NCBI GenBank assembly: GCA_027079895.1
Contig: JALWUZ010000422.1
Span: forward strand, 1 to 5,133
DNA from: Anaerolineae bacterium
GTDB lineage: Bacteria; Chloroflexota; Anaerolineae; B4-G1
Reading direction: 5' to 3'
DNA: 5,133 nucleotides
The first letter of the stretch is position 1, and each line of letters opens with the position of its first letter. The notes beneath the pieces were generated by a model. The model worked only from the letters and a program-made list of their open reading frames with translations. It was not told the DNA's origin and made no database searches. Below, piece by piece: positions 4,649 to 5,133 of this stretch. The position numbers were made by a program, and so were the translations under genes.

Positions 4649-5133
4649 ACCAACATCGTCACCATCCACCCCGCCAGGAGCAGGAAGAGCGCGGCGGTGC
4701 CCAGTTTGATGGCCGCCGTGTGCTTGTGGATGAACATCCCCAACTGCCGGGAGGTGGTGCCGAAGTAGGCCAGCCCGAAGACGATCACCAGCGGGAAGAC
4801 GAACATCAGGTTGTAGAGCACCAGGTAGACCCCGGCCCGCATCCGCAACTCCGGCACCCCCAGCACGAAGAGAATCGTCGGCAGGTAGACCTGACCGGTA
4901 CAGGCCAGTTCGATGAGCGAGATGACCACCCCGGTAACGAACGTGACCGGCAGGAAAGCCCTCACTCCGGCTCCCTCCCGCACGGTGCGGTTGACCCAGC
5001 GGCGCAGACGGGGCGGCAGTTTGAGCCGCATCTCCTCGTGCTTCCCGTGCCGCGCCTGCCACCAGTCGTACAGGCTGCCGACGGCCAGCAGACAGCACAA
5101 GGCCGCCGTGAGCCCGTACATCCAGCGGCCCAG
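4645..5133 (-). CDS. CcdA/DsbD-like thiol-disulfide membrane protein, C-terminal part, 5' end cut by window
   Basis: CcdA and the membrane domain of DsbD carry electrons from cytosolic thioredoxin across the membrane to feed cytochrome c maturation and periplasmic or extracytoplasmic disulfide reduction. The minus frame is open to the window edge. Counting from the ATG at 5121 (158 residues), there are hydrophobic helices at about 4-17, 56-80, 98-120 and 136-158. A short cytosolic or external loop at 20-50 is rich in charged residues. The key motif is in the second helix: VTGVVISLIELACTGQVYLP, with C74 in the family position (E-L-x-C-T-G). The same pattern appears in DsbD/CcdA-type proteins, where each half of the repeat contributes one redox cysteine; the other should lie in the missing N-terminal half. 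ATG 5121 is only the first ATG in view and not a likely true start, because the family needs the upstream helices. The gene runs opposite to the rest and is probably in a separate unit. Confidence 0.8.
   Translation of the reverse strand: MGRWMYGLTAALCCLLAVGSLYDWWQARHGKHEEMRLKLPPRLRRWVNRTVREGAGVRAFLPVTFVTGVVISLIELACTGQVYLPTILFVLGVPELRMRAGVYLVLYNLMFVFPLVIVFGLAYFGTTSRQLGMFIHKHTAAIKLGTAALFLLLAGWMVTMLV

Noticed and set aside
4220..5098. Minus-strand open frame of 292 codons spanning the convergent junction
   Set aside because: It overlaps two better genes in other frames, is rich in Arg, Gly, His and Pro, lacks any motif, and competes with a frame that encodes clear membrane helices.

Overview
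The window is gene-dense, G+C-rich DNA (about two thirds G+C by eye) with strong G/C preference at third codon positions and almost no intergenic space. The gene families, codon style and lipid-gene mix would suit a Chloroflexota bacterium of the Anaerolineae type. This is inference from style and family resemblance; there is no rRNA or other marker gene here to prove it. I see no tRNA, rRNA, CRISPR array, insertion sequence, phage gene, riboswitch or convincing promoter or terminator.

Layout. Eight genes run on the plus strand from the left edge to 4648, with gaps of only 2 to 30 bases, so they look like one transcription unit. In order they are: the C-terminal half of an M24 (Xaa-Pro dipeptidase-like) metallopeptidase; a coiled-coil plus PD-(D/E)XK-type protein of the DUF3782-like kind; a Nudix hydrolase; a small single-span membrane protein resembling the gamma subunit of sodium-pumping decarboxylases (OadG); a 62-residue ubiquitin-like sulfur-carrier-type protein (MoaD/ThiS/TtuB-like) ending in Gly-Gly; a CDP-alcohol phosphatidyltransferase; an LpxL/PatA-type acyltransferase; and a cytosolic protein of unknown function with a predicted lectin/laminin-G-like beta-sandwich. 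On the minus strand a CcdA/DsbD-like membrane protein runs in from the right edge. It meets the plus-strand set tail to tail, and one CTAG serves as the stop for both strands.

How they may work together. The clearest functional pair is the phosphatidyltransferase and acyltransferase. Together they suggest synthesis of an acylated phospholipid or glycolipid, recalling the actinobacterial phosphatidylinositol-mannoside locus (PI synthase, PatA acyltransferase and a Nudix gene close together). The ubiquitin-like protein is tightly coupled to the phosphatidyltransferase: its terminal Gly-Gly codons also form the Shine-Dalgarno sequence of the next gene. The OadG-like and ubiquitin-like genes are both orphans here, without the catalytic or activating partners their families normally need. 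No single new system is proven. The most interesting candidates are the orphan carrier/anchor pair ahead of the lipid genes, the repeat-built nuclease-like protein, and the unknown beta-sandwich protein.
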